DNA of 64,000 bases from Herbaspirillum sp. DW155 (GCF_037076565.1 NZ_AP029028.1:2356001-2420000); one strand, 5' to 3'. Counted from the stretch's first letter, positions 38,353 through 48,012 are shown. The notes: generated by a model from the sequence alone, not told the origin. Numbers and translations: made by a program.

Positions 38353-38388
38353 GAAAAAAAACGCAGTTCCGTGAGGAACTGCGTTTTT
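38353..38388. terminator. Bidirectional terminator, purL / porin
   Basis: Stem CGCAGTTCC / GGAACTGCG (38362-38383) with a 4-nt loop, A-run on the left and T-run on the right. It serves purL (+) and the porin gene (-). Confidence 0.92.
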
Positions 38389-38451
38389 CGTTTCTGCTGC
38401 CTGTCTGGAGCGTTTCCGCTCTCCCGGGGGGAGAGCGGTGCTCAAGCCTGA

Positions 38452-39561
38452 TCAGAAGATGTGACGGATACCGACGCCGAAGGTGGTCAGGTTGCTCTTG
38501 CCATTGGCCGAGTTGGTGATCTCGTACACGGCAGCATCCTTGGCCTTGTTGTAGTCGATGGTGGTGTAGAGCTGGGTGCGCTTGGACAGCGCATATTCAG
38601 CCACGCCCACGATGGCGTAACGCTTGCCGTCGCCGACATTGCCCAGGCTGGTGTAGGCCACGTTCTTGCTCTTGTCGTAGTACACGCCGGTGGTCAGGCT
38701 CAGTGCAGCGGTAGCCTGGTAGTTGGCGCCGAAGAAGTAGCCATCATCCTTGCGTTCCACGCCGACGGTGTTGCCACCTGCGGTGTTGGCCAGCGAGTAG
38801 TTGGTGGTTTCCATGTACAGACCGTTCTGGCCGGTAGCATCCTTCATGCGGTAGTAACCGGCGAAGACCTTGGCTGCACCGAAGGCGTAGGAAGCCGACA
38901 GGTTGTAGGTAGTGGCCTTGTTGCGGGCTGCCGTGGTGTCCACGGTTTGCTGGAAGCCGCCACCCAGGGCGAAGCCGCCGTTGTTGTAACGCAGGGCGGT
39001 GCTGATCTGGCTGCCGCTGCGGGTCGAACCGGCCTGCTCGCCGAAGGCGTAGCTCACGGAAGCGGCCACGGGACCGAACTGGCCGTCATAACGCACGGTG
39101 TTGCTGCTGCGCACGCGGGTGGCGGCGGCCGGCATCCAGGAATTGGTTTCGTAGTTGCCCACGGTCAGCGGATCGAAGTGATCGCCCATCAGGTCGAACA
39201 GGGCCGTGTTCTGGCGGCCGATCGAGACCTTGCCGAAGTCACCGGCCAGACCCACCCACGACTGGCGGTTGAAGATGGTGCCGGCGCTGCTCATGCTGCC
39301 GTTGTCGCCATTGAAGCCGTTTTCCAGGCGGAAGACAGCCTTCAGGCCGCCACCCAGGTCCTCGGTACCCTTGAAGCCGATACGGCTGTTCGAAATGGCG
39401 CCATTGTCCATGCGCACGTTGCTGTTGCCCTGGGCATTGTCATTGCTCAGATAACGGATGCTGGTATCGACGATGCCGTAGATGGTCACGGAGGACTGGG
39501 CAAACGCTGCGCCGCCGGTGGTCAGGCCGGCTGCCAGCAGCAGCATGGAACTCTTTTTCAT
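38452..39561 (-). CDS. Outer-membrane porin, Burkholderiales general-porin type
   Basis: A 369-residue porin. Signal peptide of about 21 residues (ending GGAAFA), then QSSVTIYGIVDTSI, the standard first strand of this family, and a terminal aromatic in VGIRHIF for BAM recognition. Conserved SRIGFKGTEDLGGGLKAVF and NRQSWVGLAGDFGKVSIGRQ are present. It should form a 16-strand trimeric barrel for small hydrophilic solutes. Strong ribosome site (CTGGAGAG). The upstream 400 bp is AT-rich, as is common for highly expressed porins. Confidence 0.95.
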   Translation of the reverse strand: MKKSSMLLLAAGLTTGGAAFAQSSVTIYGIVDTSIRYLSNDNAQGNSNVRMDNGAISNSRIGFKGTEDLGGGLKAVFRLENGFNGDNGSMSSAGTIFNRQSWVGLAGDFGKVSIGRQNTALFDLMGDHFDPLTVGNYETNSWMPAAATRVRSSNTVRYDGQFGPVAASVSYAFGEQAGSTRSGSQISTALRYNNGGFALGGGFQQTVDTTAARNKATTYNLSASYAFGAAKVFAGYYRMKDATGQNGLYMETTNYSLANTAGGNTVGVERKDDGYFFGANYQATAALSLTTGVYYDKSKNVAYTSLGNVGDGKRYAIVGVAEYALSKRTQLYTTIDYNKAKDAAVYEITNSANGKSNLTTFGVGIRHIF

Positions 39562-39969
39562 AGGTTTCTCTCCAGAAAGCACGATGTTGTGTTTGTGATG
39601 GCGTGGTCGCGGATCGGCCTTGTGTGCTTCTCCCCGAAACACCTCTTTTTTTCGCCGCGATCACGAAATGCGTGGCTGATCGCAGCCTGTCCCTATTTGG
39701 AACTGGATCGAAGAATATCAGAACGATGGTTCGCAAAATGCGCGAAATGCTGCAGAAAAATTCCGCTTTTTTAATTATTTATTCAATTTATATGATTAAA
39801 AAAAATTTATTGAATAAATTTTTTATAAAAATAAATTTGCACTATGAAGCGTGAATTGTGTCTCCCGCATGACGAGAAGGGCAATTTCGGCGGTTTTTTG
39901 GGAGGAAATCCGGCGTTTTTGGGCGACTTTTTGCTGGCTGCCGCAGAACTTGTGCGTGAAATCGTGGCT
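39562..39969. promoter_or_regulatory. Porin upstream region with AT-rich island
   Basis: A 408-bp stretch without a gene. About 39765-39845 is extremely AT-rich for this window. It holds an 11-bp inverted repeat (ATTTATTCAAT 39777-39787 with ATTGAATAAAT 39809-39819). This could be a promoter UP-type region, an H-NS-like target or an operator for the porin gene about 220-240 bp away. Confidence 0.5.
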
Positions 39970-40009
39970 AAAAAGCAACATGCCCGGACAGGAGGCCTGT
40001 CCGGGCATG
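39970..40009 (-). terminator. Rho-independent terminator of the ppiC-type gene
   Basis: Fourteen-bp stem (CATGCCCGGACAGG and its complement, 39979-40009) with a 3-nt loop, followed on the minus strand by TTGCTTTTTAG. It lies 57 bp after the isomerase stop and ends the bolA-region transcript. Confidence 0.9.
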
Positions 40010-40065
40010 CGGGAGAGCGGTGAAGAGGAGGGCGAGGCCTTCCTCTTCAAGCATCGAGGCTGGGC

Positions 40066-40842
40066 TTATTGCACCTTGGCCTTGGCGCGCAGCGTTTCCT
40101 GGTAAGCCTGCAGCTTCTTCTGTTGCAGGGCTTCGGCGATCTGCGGCTTGACTTCATCCAGGGTCGGGACCTTGGCCGGACGCACGTCTTCCAGCTGGAT
40201 CACGTGCCAGCCGAACTGGGTCTGCACCGGGGTCTGGGTGACTTCACCCTTCTTCAGGGCCACCATGGCGTCGGAGAAAGGCTTGACGAAGGAGGCCGGG
40301 GTCGCCCAGTCCAGGTCGCCGCCGTTGGCTGCCGAACCGGTGTCCTTGGACTGCTTGGCCAGGTCTTCGAACTTGGTGCCGGCCTTCAGCTTGGCGATGA
40401 TGGCTTCGGCATCTTCCTTCTTGTCCACCAGGATGTGGCGGGCGTGGTATTCCTTGTCGCCGGCCTGGGCCTTGAACTTGTCGTATTCGGCCTTGATGTC
40501 GGCGTCCGAGACCGGGTTCTTCTTCAGGTAGTCGGCGATCAGGGCGCGGATCACGATGGACTGGCGGGCCAGTTCCAGCTGGTTCTTGACGTCGGTGCTG
40601 TTGGCCAGGCCTTGTTTGTCGGCCTCTTGCATCAGGATTTCACGGTTGATCAGTTCTTCCTTGATGGCGCCGCGCAGCTGCGGGGTGTCGGGCTGGCCTT
40701 GGGCGGTCATCTGCTTGACCATCAGATCGGCGCGGGAGGAGGGGATCGCCTTGCCGTTCACAACGGCCAGGTTTTGTGCGAAGGCCGGGATGGAAGCGAT
40801 GGCGAACAGCAGCACCAGCAGACGAGCGGGTTTGAATGTCAT
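40066..40842 (-). CDS. Periplasmic parvulin-type peptidyl-prolyl cis-trans isomerase
   Basis: A 258-residue protein with a signal peptide (cleavage after SIPAFA at about 22). A SurA_N-like helical region follows, then a parvulin domain ([47 protein letters not shown]) at about 130-225. It helps fold periplasmic and outer-membrane proteins. It lies downstream of bolA and yciB on the same strand; the porin gene nearby is a plausible client. It is a short single-rotamase form, distinct from the larger ppiD product at 25.2 kb. Confidence 0.92.
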   Translation of the reverse strand: MTFKPARLLVLLFAIASIPAFAQNLAVVNGKAIPSSRADLMVKQMTAQGQPDTPQLRGAIKEELINREILMQEADKQGLANSTDVKNQLELARQSIVIRALIADYLKKNPVSDADIKAEYDKFKAQAGDKEYHARHILVDKKEDAEAIIAKLKAGTKFEDLAKQSKDTGSAANGGDLDWATPASFVKPFSDAMVALKKGEVTQTPVQTQFGWHVIQLEDVRPAKVPTLDEVKPQIAEALQQKKLQAYQETLRAKAKVQ

Positions 40843-40937
40843 TGTTGAATCCTAGAAAAGAAAGGAATGAATCAAAACGGAGAAGAAAAACAGGAGGGGC
40901 TTGATAAGTAGAGTAGGCGTCGGTCTTGTGCTTTGTC

Positions 40938-41222
40938 TCAGTTCTTTGCCTCTGACGGCGAGAGTGCCACGATGGCCAGCGCGTGGATCTCCTGCTGCAT
41001 CAGGTCAGACAGGCAATCATACACCAGCCGGTGGCGGTTCAAGCGATTTTTGCCGTCGAACAACCGGGAAACCAGGCGGACCCTGTAATGTCCTCCGCCA
41101 GAGGCTGCACCGGCATGGCCAGCATGCAGGGCAGACTCATCCTCGACCAGACAGACCTCGGGCGAGAAAGTTGCAGTCAGGCGCTCGGTAATGCGCTGCA
41201 CCCGGGTGTCAGATGTGGTCAT
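40938..41222 (-). CDS. BolA-family protein
   Basis: A 94-residue BolA protein. The class signature appears as [23 protein letters not shown], followed by [11 protein letters not shown]. The invariant His in the RLNRH stretch is the likely Fe-S or glutaredoxin contact residue. BolA proteins work with monothiol glutaredoxins in Fe-S handling and as stress and morphology regulators. Its start overlaps the yciB stop by 4 bp, so the two are coupled. Confidence 0.9.
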   Translation of the reverse strand: MTTSDTRVQRITERLTATFSPEVCLVEDESALHAGHAGAASGGGHYRVRLVSRLFDGKNRLNRHRLVYDCLSDLMQQEIHALAIVALSPSEAKN

Positions 41223-41839
41223 TGTTCATCCTTCATATATTTGGAGAGGAACAGGCTCTGGCCGATGATGAAGGCAAACATCAGGCCCATGCTGCCGAAC
41301 ATCTTGAAGTTGACCCAGGTATCGAGCGAATAGTTGAAGGCGATATACAGGTTCAGCACGCCCATGACCGCGAAGAACACGATCCAGGCCAGGTTCAGGC
41401 GCGGCCAGATCGGTTCGGGCAGGGTGACCTGCTTTTCCATCATGACGCGGATGAGATTTTTGTTCATGAACAGCTGCGACACCAGCAAGGCCAGGCCGAA
41501 GGCCCAGTACAGGATGGTGGGTTTCCACTTGATGAAGGTATCGTCACGGAAATAGATGGTGGCCCCGCCGAAGACCACGATGATGGCCAGCGACACCCAC
41601 AGCATGCCGTCCACCTTGCGCCGGCGCAGCAGCAGCCAGGCGATCTGGCCCAGCGAGGCGACGATGGCCACGGCGGTGGACAGCAGGATGGGCGCTTGCG
41701 AGGCGGTGACGGCACCGGCCGACATGGCTCCGCCCAGATATTGCATCACCAGGTCTTGTGCGGCCGAGGGGTGACCCTCAGCCCATTTGAAGACGCCGAA
41801 AAACAGGATGACAGGGAACAGGTCGAACAAAAACTTCAT
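41219..41839 (-). CDS. yciB: YciB / inner membrane-spanning septation protein A
   Basis: A 206-residue membrane protein with five or more helices. [39 protein letters not shown] and [21 protein letters not shown] are all family segments. YciB is linked to septation and envelope integrity in enterobacteria. Coupled to the bolA gene downstream; msrB lies 43 bp upstream. The msrB-yciB-bolA-ppiC order looks like a conserved betaproteobacterial block. Confidence 0.93.
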   Translation of the reverse strand: MKFLFDLFPVILFFGVFKWAEGHPSAAQDLVMQYLGGAMSAGAVTASQAPILLSTAVAIVASLGQIAWLLLRRRKVDGMLWVSLAIIVVFGGATIYFRDDTFIKWKPTILYWAFGLALLVSQLFMNKNLIRVMMEKQVTLPEPIWPRLNLAWIVFFAVMGVLNLYIAFNYSLDTWVNFKMFGSMGLMFAFIIGQSLFLSKYMKDEQ

Positions 41840-41882
41840 CGGGTGGCTTCTTCAGTAAGTCAGTCAAAAGTGGCAGGCCGGC

Positions 41883-42278
41883 TTACGCCGGGTCGAAGCG
41901 CAGCGAAGCCGAATTGATGCAATAGCGCAGTCCGGTAGGCGGCGGGCCGTCGGGGAAGACGTGGCCCAGGTGGGCGTCGCAGACGTTGCAGATGATCTCG
42001 GTGCGAATCATGCCATAACTGCGGTCCAGTTTCTCGCGCACGTTGGCCGGATCGATGGGTTCGAAGTAGCTGGGCCAGCCGCAGCCGGAGTCGAACTTGG
42101 CGTCCGAGGTGAACAGCGGCGTGTCGCAGCAGACACAGGTATAGATGCCGGCTTCGTGGTGATCCCAGTAACGGCCGGTAAAGGCGCGCTCGGTGGCGGC
42201 TTCACGGGTGACCTGGTATTCCATCGGGTCGAGCTGTTCGCGCCATTGCGCTTCGGTCTTTTCTACACGTTTGTTCAT
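41883..42278 (-). CDS. msrB: Peptide-methionine (R)-S-oxide reductase MsrB
   Basis: A 131-residue enzyme that reduces methionine-R-sulfoxide in proteins. Four zinc-binding cysteines form two CxxC pairs (48/51 and 97/100), [11 protein letters not shown] is the conserved core and [11 protein letters not shown] holds catalytic Cys120. Start after AAGGAGT. There is no signal peptide, so it acts in the cytoplasm. First of the msrB-yciB-bolA-ppiC group; selO lies upstream on the same strand. Confidence 0.95.
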   Translation of the reverse strand: MNKRVEKTEAQWREQLDPMEYQVTREAATERAFTGRYWDHHEAGIYTCVCCDTPLFTSDAKFDSGCGWPSYFEPIDPANVREKLDRSYGMIRTEIICNVCDAHLGHVFPDGPPPTGLRYCINSASLRFDPA

Positions 42279-42359
42279 GCTTGACTCCTTGTGGATGACG
42301 GGGCGACGGGCAAATACGGCCCGCACAGGAAGAAAGATTCAAAAGCCGCAAAGGCGTCC

Positions 42360-43835
42360 TCAGGAAGAGCAGCTCACCTCGAGATGGCTGGCCCAGTCCG
42401 GTGGCAGGGCCGCATAGCGTTCGAATCCGGGCTGTTCGTCGAAGGGATGGCGCAGCATCTGCTGCAGGCGCGCCACTTCGCTGAAATCTTTCTGTTGCGC
42501 CTGCTCGATGGCGACCTGGGCGAGGTAATTGCGAAGCACGTATTTGGGGTTGACGGCATGCATTGCAAGCCGACGGGCATCGTCGTCGCTGTCCTCGGCG
42601 CGCAGCCGGGCGCGATATTGTGCGGCCCAGGCATCGAAGGCCGGCCGGTCGAGGATGAGGTCGCGCAAGGGCTCGTCGTGGGCGGTGTTGTCGATCCGCA
42701 AGTCACCCAGGCGGCGGAAGAACAGGGTGAAATCGACCCCGTTGGCCTGCAGGATGCCAAACATCGCTTCGAACAGCCGGGCATCCTCGGCTTGCTGCGT
42801 CGTCAGGCCCAGTTTGGCGTGCAGCAGGGCATCGTGCTGCGCCTGGAAGATCGCTTCATAGCCGGCCAGGGCCGCTTCGGTCTGTTCCACCGACCCGATC
42901 AGCGGCAGCATGGCCTGGCCCAGCGCGAAGCAGTTCCACTGGCCGATGCGCGGCTGCATCTGGTAGCTGTAGCGGCCCTGGCTGTCGGTATGGTTGCAGA
43001 TGTGGCGGGCGTCGAAGGCTTCCATGAAGCCGAAGGGACCGTAATCCAGCGTCAGGCCCAGGATGGACATATTGTCGGTGTTCATCACGCCATGCATGAA
43101 GCCCACCGCCTGCCATTGCGCCATCAGGACGGCGGTGCGGCGGGTGACTTCCCTGAGCAGGGCCTGATAGGGGTTTTCTTCGGCCAGCAGTTCCGGATAG
43201 AACTGCTCCAGCACGGTATCGGCCAGGATCTTCAGTTCATCGAAGCGCTGGTTGTAGTACCAGTGCTCGAAGGAGCCGAAGCGGATGAAGCTGGGCGCCA
43301 TGCGGGTGACCACGGCGGCCGTTTCCGGGGCTTCGCGCAGCACGCGCTGGTCCGAGCCGATCACGGTCAGCGCGCGCGTGGTGGGGATGCCGAGCGCCGC
43401 CATGGCTTCTGAACAGAGAAATTCGCGGATCGAGGAGCGCAGCACGGCACGGCCGTCACCCATGCGCGAATAGGGCGTCTGGCCGGCCCCCTTCAATTGC
43501 AGTTCGATGCGCCCCTGGCCGTCGGCCGCCGGCAGGTCACCCAGGGTAATGGCGCGGCCATCCCCCAGCTGGCCGGCCCAGACGCCGAACTGGTGGCCCG
43601 AATACACCGCCGAGAGCGGTGCCGAACCGGGCGCGATCTGGTTGCCGGCAAAGATGTCCAAGAAGCTGCGATCATCGATCGCCGGCGTGCTCAGCCCGAC
43701 GGTGGCGGCAGCATCCTCGCTGAAACCGACTAGGTAAGGCGCGGGCAGGGGCGTGGGCTGCAGCCGGGTGTAGAACGCCGGGGGCAGCGCGGCAAAGCGG
43801 TTTTCGAAAGGAGGAAGTGAATAAGCTTGCGTCAT
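42360..43835 (-). CDS. selO: SelO/YdiU family protein adenylyltransferase
   Basis: A 491-residue pseudokinase-fold enzyme that transfers AMP to protein Ser/Thr/Tyr residues, linked to redox control. [42 protein letters not shown] and [11 protein letters not shown] are diagnostic. The chain ends in SCSS: the penultimate-region residue that is selenocysteine in some SelO proteins is an ordinary cysteine here. Start [18 protein letters not shown] follows GGAGG. It neighbours msrB, another redox-repair gene. Confidence 0.93.
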   Translation of the reverse strand: MTQAYSLPPFENRFAALPPAFYTRLQPTPLPAPYLVGFSEDAAATVGLSTPAIDDRSFLDIFAGNQIAPGSAPLSAVYSGHQFGVWAGQLGDGRAITLGDLPAADGQGRIELQLKGAGQTPYSRMGDGRAVLRSSIREFLCSEAMAALGIPTTRALTVIGSDQRVLREAPETAAVVTRMAPSFIRFGSFEHWYYNQRFDELKILADTVLEQFYPELLAEENPYQALLREVTRRTAVLMAQWQAVGFMHGVMNTDNMSILGLTLDYGPFGFMEAFDARHICNHTDSQGRYSYQMQPRIGQWNCFALGQAMLPLIGSVEQTEAALAGYEAIFQAQHDALLHAKLGLTTQQAEDARLFEAMFGILQANGVDFTLFFRRLGDLRIDNTAHDEPLRDLILDRPAFDAWAAQYRARLRAEDSDDDARRLAMHAVNPKYVLRNYLAQVAIEQAQQKDFSEVARLQQMLRHPFDEQPGFERYAALPPDWASHLEVSCSS

Positions 43836-44005
43836 GTTCAGCCTGTGGCGCGGCCCGGAGCGGACGCGCAATCCCGTATTTTGACAGAGAAGCGCGAATC
43901 CCATAGGATCGCTCCACTTTTGCGTCCGGCCGCGCTTGGCGGGGCGCGGCAAAGGCTTCACTCACGTCAACCCCGTCAACATCGTCCCCCGGCAAGGCTG
44001 GCAAT

Positions 44006-44941
44006 TTGGAATTCGCGCTGATCACCTTCCTGAACGGCCTGGGCTACGGCTTCCTGCTGTTCCTGCTGTCATCGGGTCTCACGCTCATCTACAGCATGAT
44101 GGGCGTGCCCAACTTCGCCCATGCCAGCTTCTACATGCTGGGCGCCTACGTCGCCTATGCACTGGCGGGCGTGCTGGGATTCTGGTGGGCGCTGCTGCTG
44201 GCGCCGCTGGCCGTGGGCATCGTCGGGGCGCTGGTGGAACATTACGGCCTGCGCATCGTGCATCGCTATGGGCATGTGCCGGAATTATTGTTCACCTTTG
44301 GCCTGTCCTATCTGGTGGTGGAACTGGTGCAGCTGGTGTGGGGGCGCTCGCCCGTGCCTTATCGGATTCCGCCCGAACTGGACGGCACGCTCTTTACCCT
44401 CTATTCGACGGCCTTCCCGATCTATCGTGGCTTCATGCTGCTGGTGGCGGCACTGATGCTGCTGGCCTTGTGGCTGCTATTGCGTCATACCCGCATCGGC
44501 CTGGTGATCCAGGCGGCACTGACCCATCCGCAGATGGCCGAGGCGCTGGGCCACAACGTGCCGCGCGTGTTCATGCTGGTGTTTGGCGGTGGCTGCGCGC
44601 TGGCGGCGCTGGCCGGCGTCATCGGCGGCAATGCCTTCGTCACCGAACCGGGCATGGCGGCGGCCGTGGGCAGCATCATCTTCGTGGTGGTGGTGGTGGG
44701 CGGCCTGGGTTCGCTGGCGGGCGCCTTCATTACTTCGCTCCTGATCGGGATGATGCAGACCTTTGCCGTGGCGCTGGATGTGTCGCTGGCCAGCCTGGGG
44801 GTGCCGGTATCGGCCGGCAGCGCCCTGGCGCCGCTGGTGCATCTGACTCTGGCGCAGGTGGCGCCGGTGTTGCCCTACCTGCTGCTGGTGGTGATGCTGA
44901 TCGTGCGCCCCAAGGGGCTACTGGGACGGCGGGAGGGCTGA
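44006..44941 (+). CDS. livH: Branched-chain amino acid-type ABC permease (LivH family)
   Basis: A 311-residue permease with about eight to nine helices. LSSGLTLIYSMMGVPNFAHASFYMLGAY, split across the first helices, and VVVVVGGLGSLAGAF are LivH features. The start is TTG at 44006 preceded by AAGG; no in-frame ATG is better. It opens a four-gene operon with the second permease and two ATPases, but no binding-protein gene is present. The substrate may be branched-chain amino acids, amides, urea-like or aromatic compounds. Confidence 0.88.
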   Translation: MEFALITFLNGLGYGFLLFLLSSGLTLIYSMMGVPNFAHASFYMLGAYVAYALAGVLGFWWALLLAPLAVGIVGALVEHYGLRIVHRYGHVPELLFTFGLSYLVVELVQLVWGRSPVPYRIPPELDGTLFTLYSTAFPIYRGFMLLVAALMLLALWLLLRHTRIGLVIQAALTHPQMAEALGHNVPRVFMLVFGGGCALAALAGVIGGNAFVTEPGMAAAVGSIIFVVVVVGGLGSLAGAFITSLLIGMMQTFAVALDVSLASLGVPVSAGSALAPLVHLTLAQVAPVLPYLLLVVMLIVRPKGLLGRREG

Positions 44942-46168
44942 ATGATGCGACGCACCGTCCTTCCCTGGCTGCTGTTCGCCCTCCTGCTGCTGCTTGCGCC
45001 TCTGGTGTTTGCGCAAAGTGCAGCCTTGTCGCTGCTCTCGCAGATGGGCACGATGGTGTTGCTCTGCCTCTCCTGCAACATGTTGCTGGGCGAGGGCGGC
45101 ATGCTCTCCTTCGGACATGCGGTGTATTCAGGGTTGGGGGCTTTTGGCGCGATCCATCTGATGAATCGCATGGCTGATGGGGGAGTGGCCTTTCCGGTGA
45201 CCCTGGTGCCGCTGGCAGGCGGCCTGACCGGTGCACTCTGCGCGGTGGTGCTGGGCTATCTCACCACGCGCCGCGCCGGCACCACCTTTGCCATGATCAC
45301 GCTGGGACTGGTGGAACTGGTGTCGGCCTGCGTGCTGATGTTTCCGGAAGTCTTTGGCGGCGAGGGCGGCATCTCGGGAAACCGCGTCATCGGCGAGCCG
45401 GTGCTGGGGATCAGCTACGGGCCGCAGATCCAGGTGTATTACCTGATCGCCGGCTGGCTGCTGGTCTGCGCCATCGCCATCTACGCGCTGCGCCACACGC
45501 CGCTGGGCCGCATCCTCAATGCCGTGCGCGACAATCCCGAACGCGCCGCCTTCATCGGCTACGATCCGCAGCGGGTGCGCTACCTGGCGCTGATCCTGTC
45601 GGCTTTCTTTGCCGGCGTCGCGGGCGGACTCTCGGCCATCAACTTCGAGATCGTCAGCGCCGAATACGTGGGCGCACTGCGCTCGGGCGCCATCCTGCTT
45701 TTCACCTTCATCGGCGGCACTGCCTATTTCTACGGCCCCATCATCGGTGGCGTGGTCGGGGTGCTGTTTTCTTCCTGGCTCTCGGCCTATACGCAGGCCT
45801 GGCAGTTTTACCTGGGCGCCTTCTTCATCCTGATCGTGATGACCGCCCCGGGCGGGCTGGCCAGCCTGACCGACCGGGGCTGGCGTCTGCTGCGCAGCGG
45901 CGACATCGAAGCGCGTCTGCTCATGCGGCTGGGCCTGTGGCTGATGGCCGCGCTGTGTACGCTGGCCGGCGTCATCCTGGCCACCGAGATGGCCTATCAG
46001 GCCAGCCTGGGGAGCCTGGCAGAGACGGGGGGGGAGGGCGCATCGCTGGTGCTGTGGGGCTGGTCCATCGATGTCCATTCGGCACGCCCGTGGATCGTGG
46101 CGATGCTGCTCATTGCGGTGGGCGCAATGGCGCTGGCGGTCTGGCATCGCAAGGGGAAGGGCCGATGA
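44942..46168 (+). CDS. livM: Branched-chain amino acid-type ABC permease (LivM family)
   Basis: A 408-residue permease starting directly after the livH stop. CNMLLGEGGMLSFGHAVYSGLGAF, in two pieces, and the loop GRILNAVRDNPERAAFIGYD are typical of LivM. It is longer than usual: about 90 residues at the C-terminus add two more hydrophobic segments (about 325-345 and 380-400). ATGA overlap with livG. Confidence 0.9.
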   Translation: MMRRTVLPWLLFALLLLLAPLVFAQSAALSLLSQMGTMVLLCLSCNMLLGEGGMLSFGHAVYSGLGAFGAIHLMNRMADGGVAFPVTLVPLAGGLTGALCAVVLGYLTTRRAGTTFAMITLGLVELVSACVLMFPEVFGGEGGISGNRVIGEPVLGISYGPQIQVYYLIAGWLLVCAIAIYALRHTPLGRILNAVRDNPERAAFIGYDPQRVRYLALILSAFFAGVAGGLSAINFEIVSAEYVGALRSGAILLFTFIGGTAYFYGPIIGGVVGVLFSSWLSAYTQAWQFYLGAFFILIVMTAPGGLASLTDRGWRLLRSGDIEARLLMRLGLWLMAALCTLAGVILATEMAYQASLGSLAETGGEGASLVLWGWSIDVHSARPWIVAMLLIAVGAMALAVWHRKGKGR

Positions 46169-46923
46169 ACCAGCCTTCTCCCCTGGTGCTGCAGGGCGTG
46201 CATAAAGCCTTCGACCGCAGTGAAATTTTGCGCGGCGTCGATCTGCAATTGCAGCCCGGCGAGCGCTGCGCCCTGATCGGGCCCAACGGGGCGGGCAAGT
46301 CCAGCCTGTTCCATGTGATCTCGGGCCGCTACCGCGCCGATGCCGGCCGCGTGCTGCTGCACGGGCGCGACATCACGCGTGAGCCACCCCAGCGGATCAA
46401 TCGCCTGGGGCTGGCGCGCAGCTTCCAGATCACTAGTCTGTTCCCGCGCCTGAGCGCCTTCGAGAACGTGCGCTGTGCACTGCTGTGGACGCTGGGCTAC
46501 CGCTATGCCTTCTGGCGCCGCATCGGCCAGTTGCGCGATGCCAGCGAACGGGCGCTCTCCATGCTGGAGAAGGTCGGCCTGGCCGCGCGTGCCGAGGTGA
46601 CCGCAGGTGAGCTGAGCTATGCCGAACAACGCGCCCTGGAGCTGGCCGTGACGATGGCCACCGATGCCTCCGTGATCCTGCTCGATGAACCGACCGCCGG
46701 CATGAGCCGCGCCGAGAGCGCGGCCATGGTGGCGCTGATCCGCGAAGTCACCGTGGGCAAGACCCTGCTGATGGTGGAGCACGACATGCAGGTCGTCTTC
46801 GGCCTGGCCGACCGCATCGCCGTCATGGACAACGGCCGCGTGATCGCCTGCGACACTGCCGGGCGCATCCGCGCCAATCCTGAAGTGCAGGCCTTGTATC
46901 TGGACCGCAGGCGCCATGGATAA
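46165..46923 (+). CDS. livG: Branched-chain amino acid-type ABC ATPase (LivG family)
   Basis: A 252-residue ATPase with Walker A GPNGAGKS (Lys45), signature LSYAEQRALELA, Walker B VILLDEPTAGMS and switch His in MVEHDM. These features mark the LivG subfamily. It overlaps livM by 4 bp and livF by 8 bp, so the operon is translationally coupled. With LivF it powers the transporter. The intact catalytic residues matter because its partner has an altered Walker A. Confidence 0.92.
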   Translation: MNQPSPLVLQGVHKAFDRSEILRGVDLQLQPGERCALIGPNGAGKSSLFHVISGRYRADAGRVLLHGRDITREPPQRINRLGLARSFQITSLFPRLSAFENVRCALLWTLGYRYAFWRRIGQLRDASERALSMLEKVGLAARAEVTAGELSYAEQRALELAVTMATDASVILLDEPTAGMSRAESAAMVALIREVTVGKTLLMVEHDMQVVFGLADRIAVMDNGRVIACDTAGRIRANPEVQALYLDRRRHG

Positions 46924-47632
46924 GCCTTCACCCCTGCTCAAGGTCAGCGGCTTGCAAGCCTGGTACGGCCAGAGTCACGTGCTGCATGGCCTGTCCCTGG
47001 AAGTGGGGCGCGGCGAGATCGTCAGCATCCTCGGGCGCAATGGCGCGGGCCGCTCGACCTTGCTCAAGGCCCTGATGGGTCAGGTGCGCAGCAGTGGTGA
47101 AATCCAGTTCGACGGTCGTTCGCTGGCCGGACTGCCTACCCACGCCATCGCCCGGCGCGGTATCGGCTATGTGCCGGAAAGCCGCGATGTCTTCCCCACG
47201 CTCACCGTGGAGCAGAACCTGCTGCTGGGCCGCAAGAGCGGCCGCGCGCCGGCCGATGGCTGGCGCGAAGAAGACGTGCTGGCCCTGTTCCCGGCCCTGG
47301 CACGGCGTCACAAGGTGGCAGCCGGCGCGCTCTCCGGTGGCGAGCAGCAGATGCTGGCGCTGGGCCGCGCGCTGATGGGCAATCCCGTCCTGCTGCTGAT
47401 CGACGAGCCCACCGAAGGCCTCGCGCCGCAGATGGTCGAGCAGGTGGCGCATTGTCTGGAACTGCTGCGCCAGCGCCAGGTGGCGGTGCTGCTGATCGAG
47501 CAGAAACAGGCTCTGGCGCTGGACCTTTCGCAGCAGGTCTACGTGATGGGACGGGGCGAGATGGTCTTCCGGGGAACGCCGGCGCAACTGACTGCGAACC
47601 ACGCCTTGCAGCAGGAGTGGCTGGCGCTCTGA
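46916..47632 (+). CDS. livF: Branched-chain amino acid-type ABC ATPase (LivF family), Walker A Lys to Arg
   Basis: A 238-residue ATPase. Family features are GIGYVPESRDVFPTLTVEQN, signature LSGGEQQML, Walker B LLIDEPTEGLAPQM and the switch region LIEQ. Walker A reads GRNGAGRST: residue 46, the lysine that contacts ATP phosphates, is arginine (codon CGC). If read correctly this site may bind or hydrolyse ATP poorly, making the transporter asymmetric, with LivG as the main engine. It ends the operon. Confidence 0.9.
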   Translation: MDKPSPLLKVSGLQAWYGQSHVLHGLSLEVGRGEIVSILGRNGAGRSTLLKALMGQVRSSGEIQFDGRSLAGLPTHAIARRGIGYVPESRDVFPTLTVEQNLLLGRKSGRAPADGWREEDVLALFPALARRHKVAAGALSGGEQQMLALGRALMGNPVLLLIDEPTEGLAPQMVEQVAHCLELLRQRQVAVLLIEQKQALALDLSQQVYVMGRGEMVFRGTPAQLTANHALQQEWLAL

Positions 47633-47726
47633 CGGGGGGGCAAATCTGCGCAATTCTCGCGCACTGTCGATGGATAGGGCGCCGCCCCATGCGCACAATG
47701 GCCGCTTTACCTGAAGCGAGATCCTC

Positions 47727-48008
47727 ATGCTGCTCTGGCCCCTGCTGATTTCCCTTGCCATCCTCGCCCTCTATGCCGCTGACCGCGCCTGGCTGCGTCA
47801 CGTCCGGCGCGAGGACCTGCCCTTGTACGATCCGCAGGGCTATCTGGAGATGACCGCCCGCATGACCGAACTCTGCCACGGCGACCGTGCGCGGGTCGAT
47901 CAGTTGATTGCGCGCCAGCGTCAGCGCTTTCCGCAGGCTGCGCATGCCGAGCTGGTAAGGCTGGCCATGCGTCAGTTGCTGGAACCGCAGTCTGCCGGCC
48001 ATTCCTGA
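47727..48008 (+). CDS. Small single-pass membrane protein, unknown
   Basis: A 93-residue protein with one N-terminal transmembrane helix (about 2-18) and a charged, probably helical cytoplasmic part (LYDPQGYLEMTARMTELCHG onward). Not recognised as a named family. It is 94 bp after livF, with an AGCGAG-type ribosome site, and may be expressed separately. Codon use and the clear N-terminal anchor support it being real. Confidence 0.6.
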   Translation: MLLWPLLISLAILALYAADRAWLRHVRREDLPLYDPQGYLEMTARMTELCHGDRARVDQLIARQRQRFPQAAHAELVRLAMRQLLEPQSAGHS

Positions 48009-48012
48009 AAAC

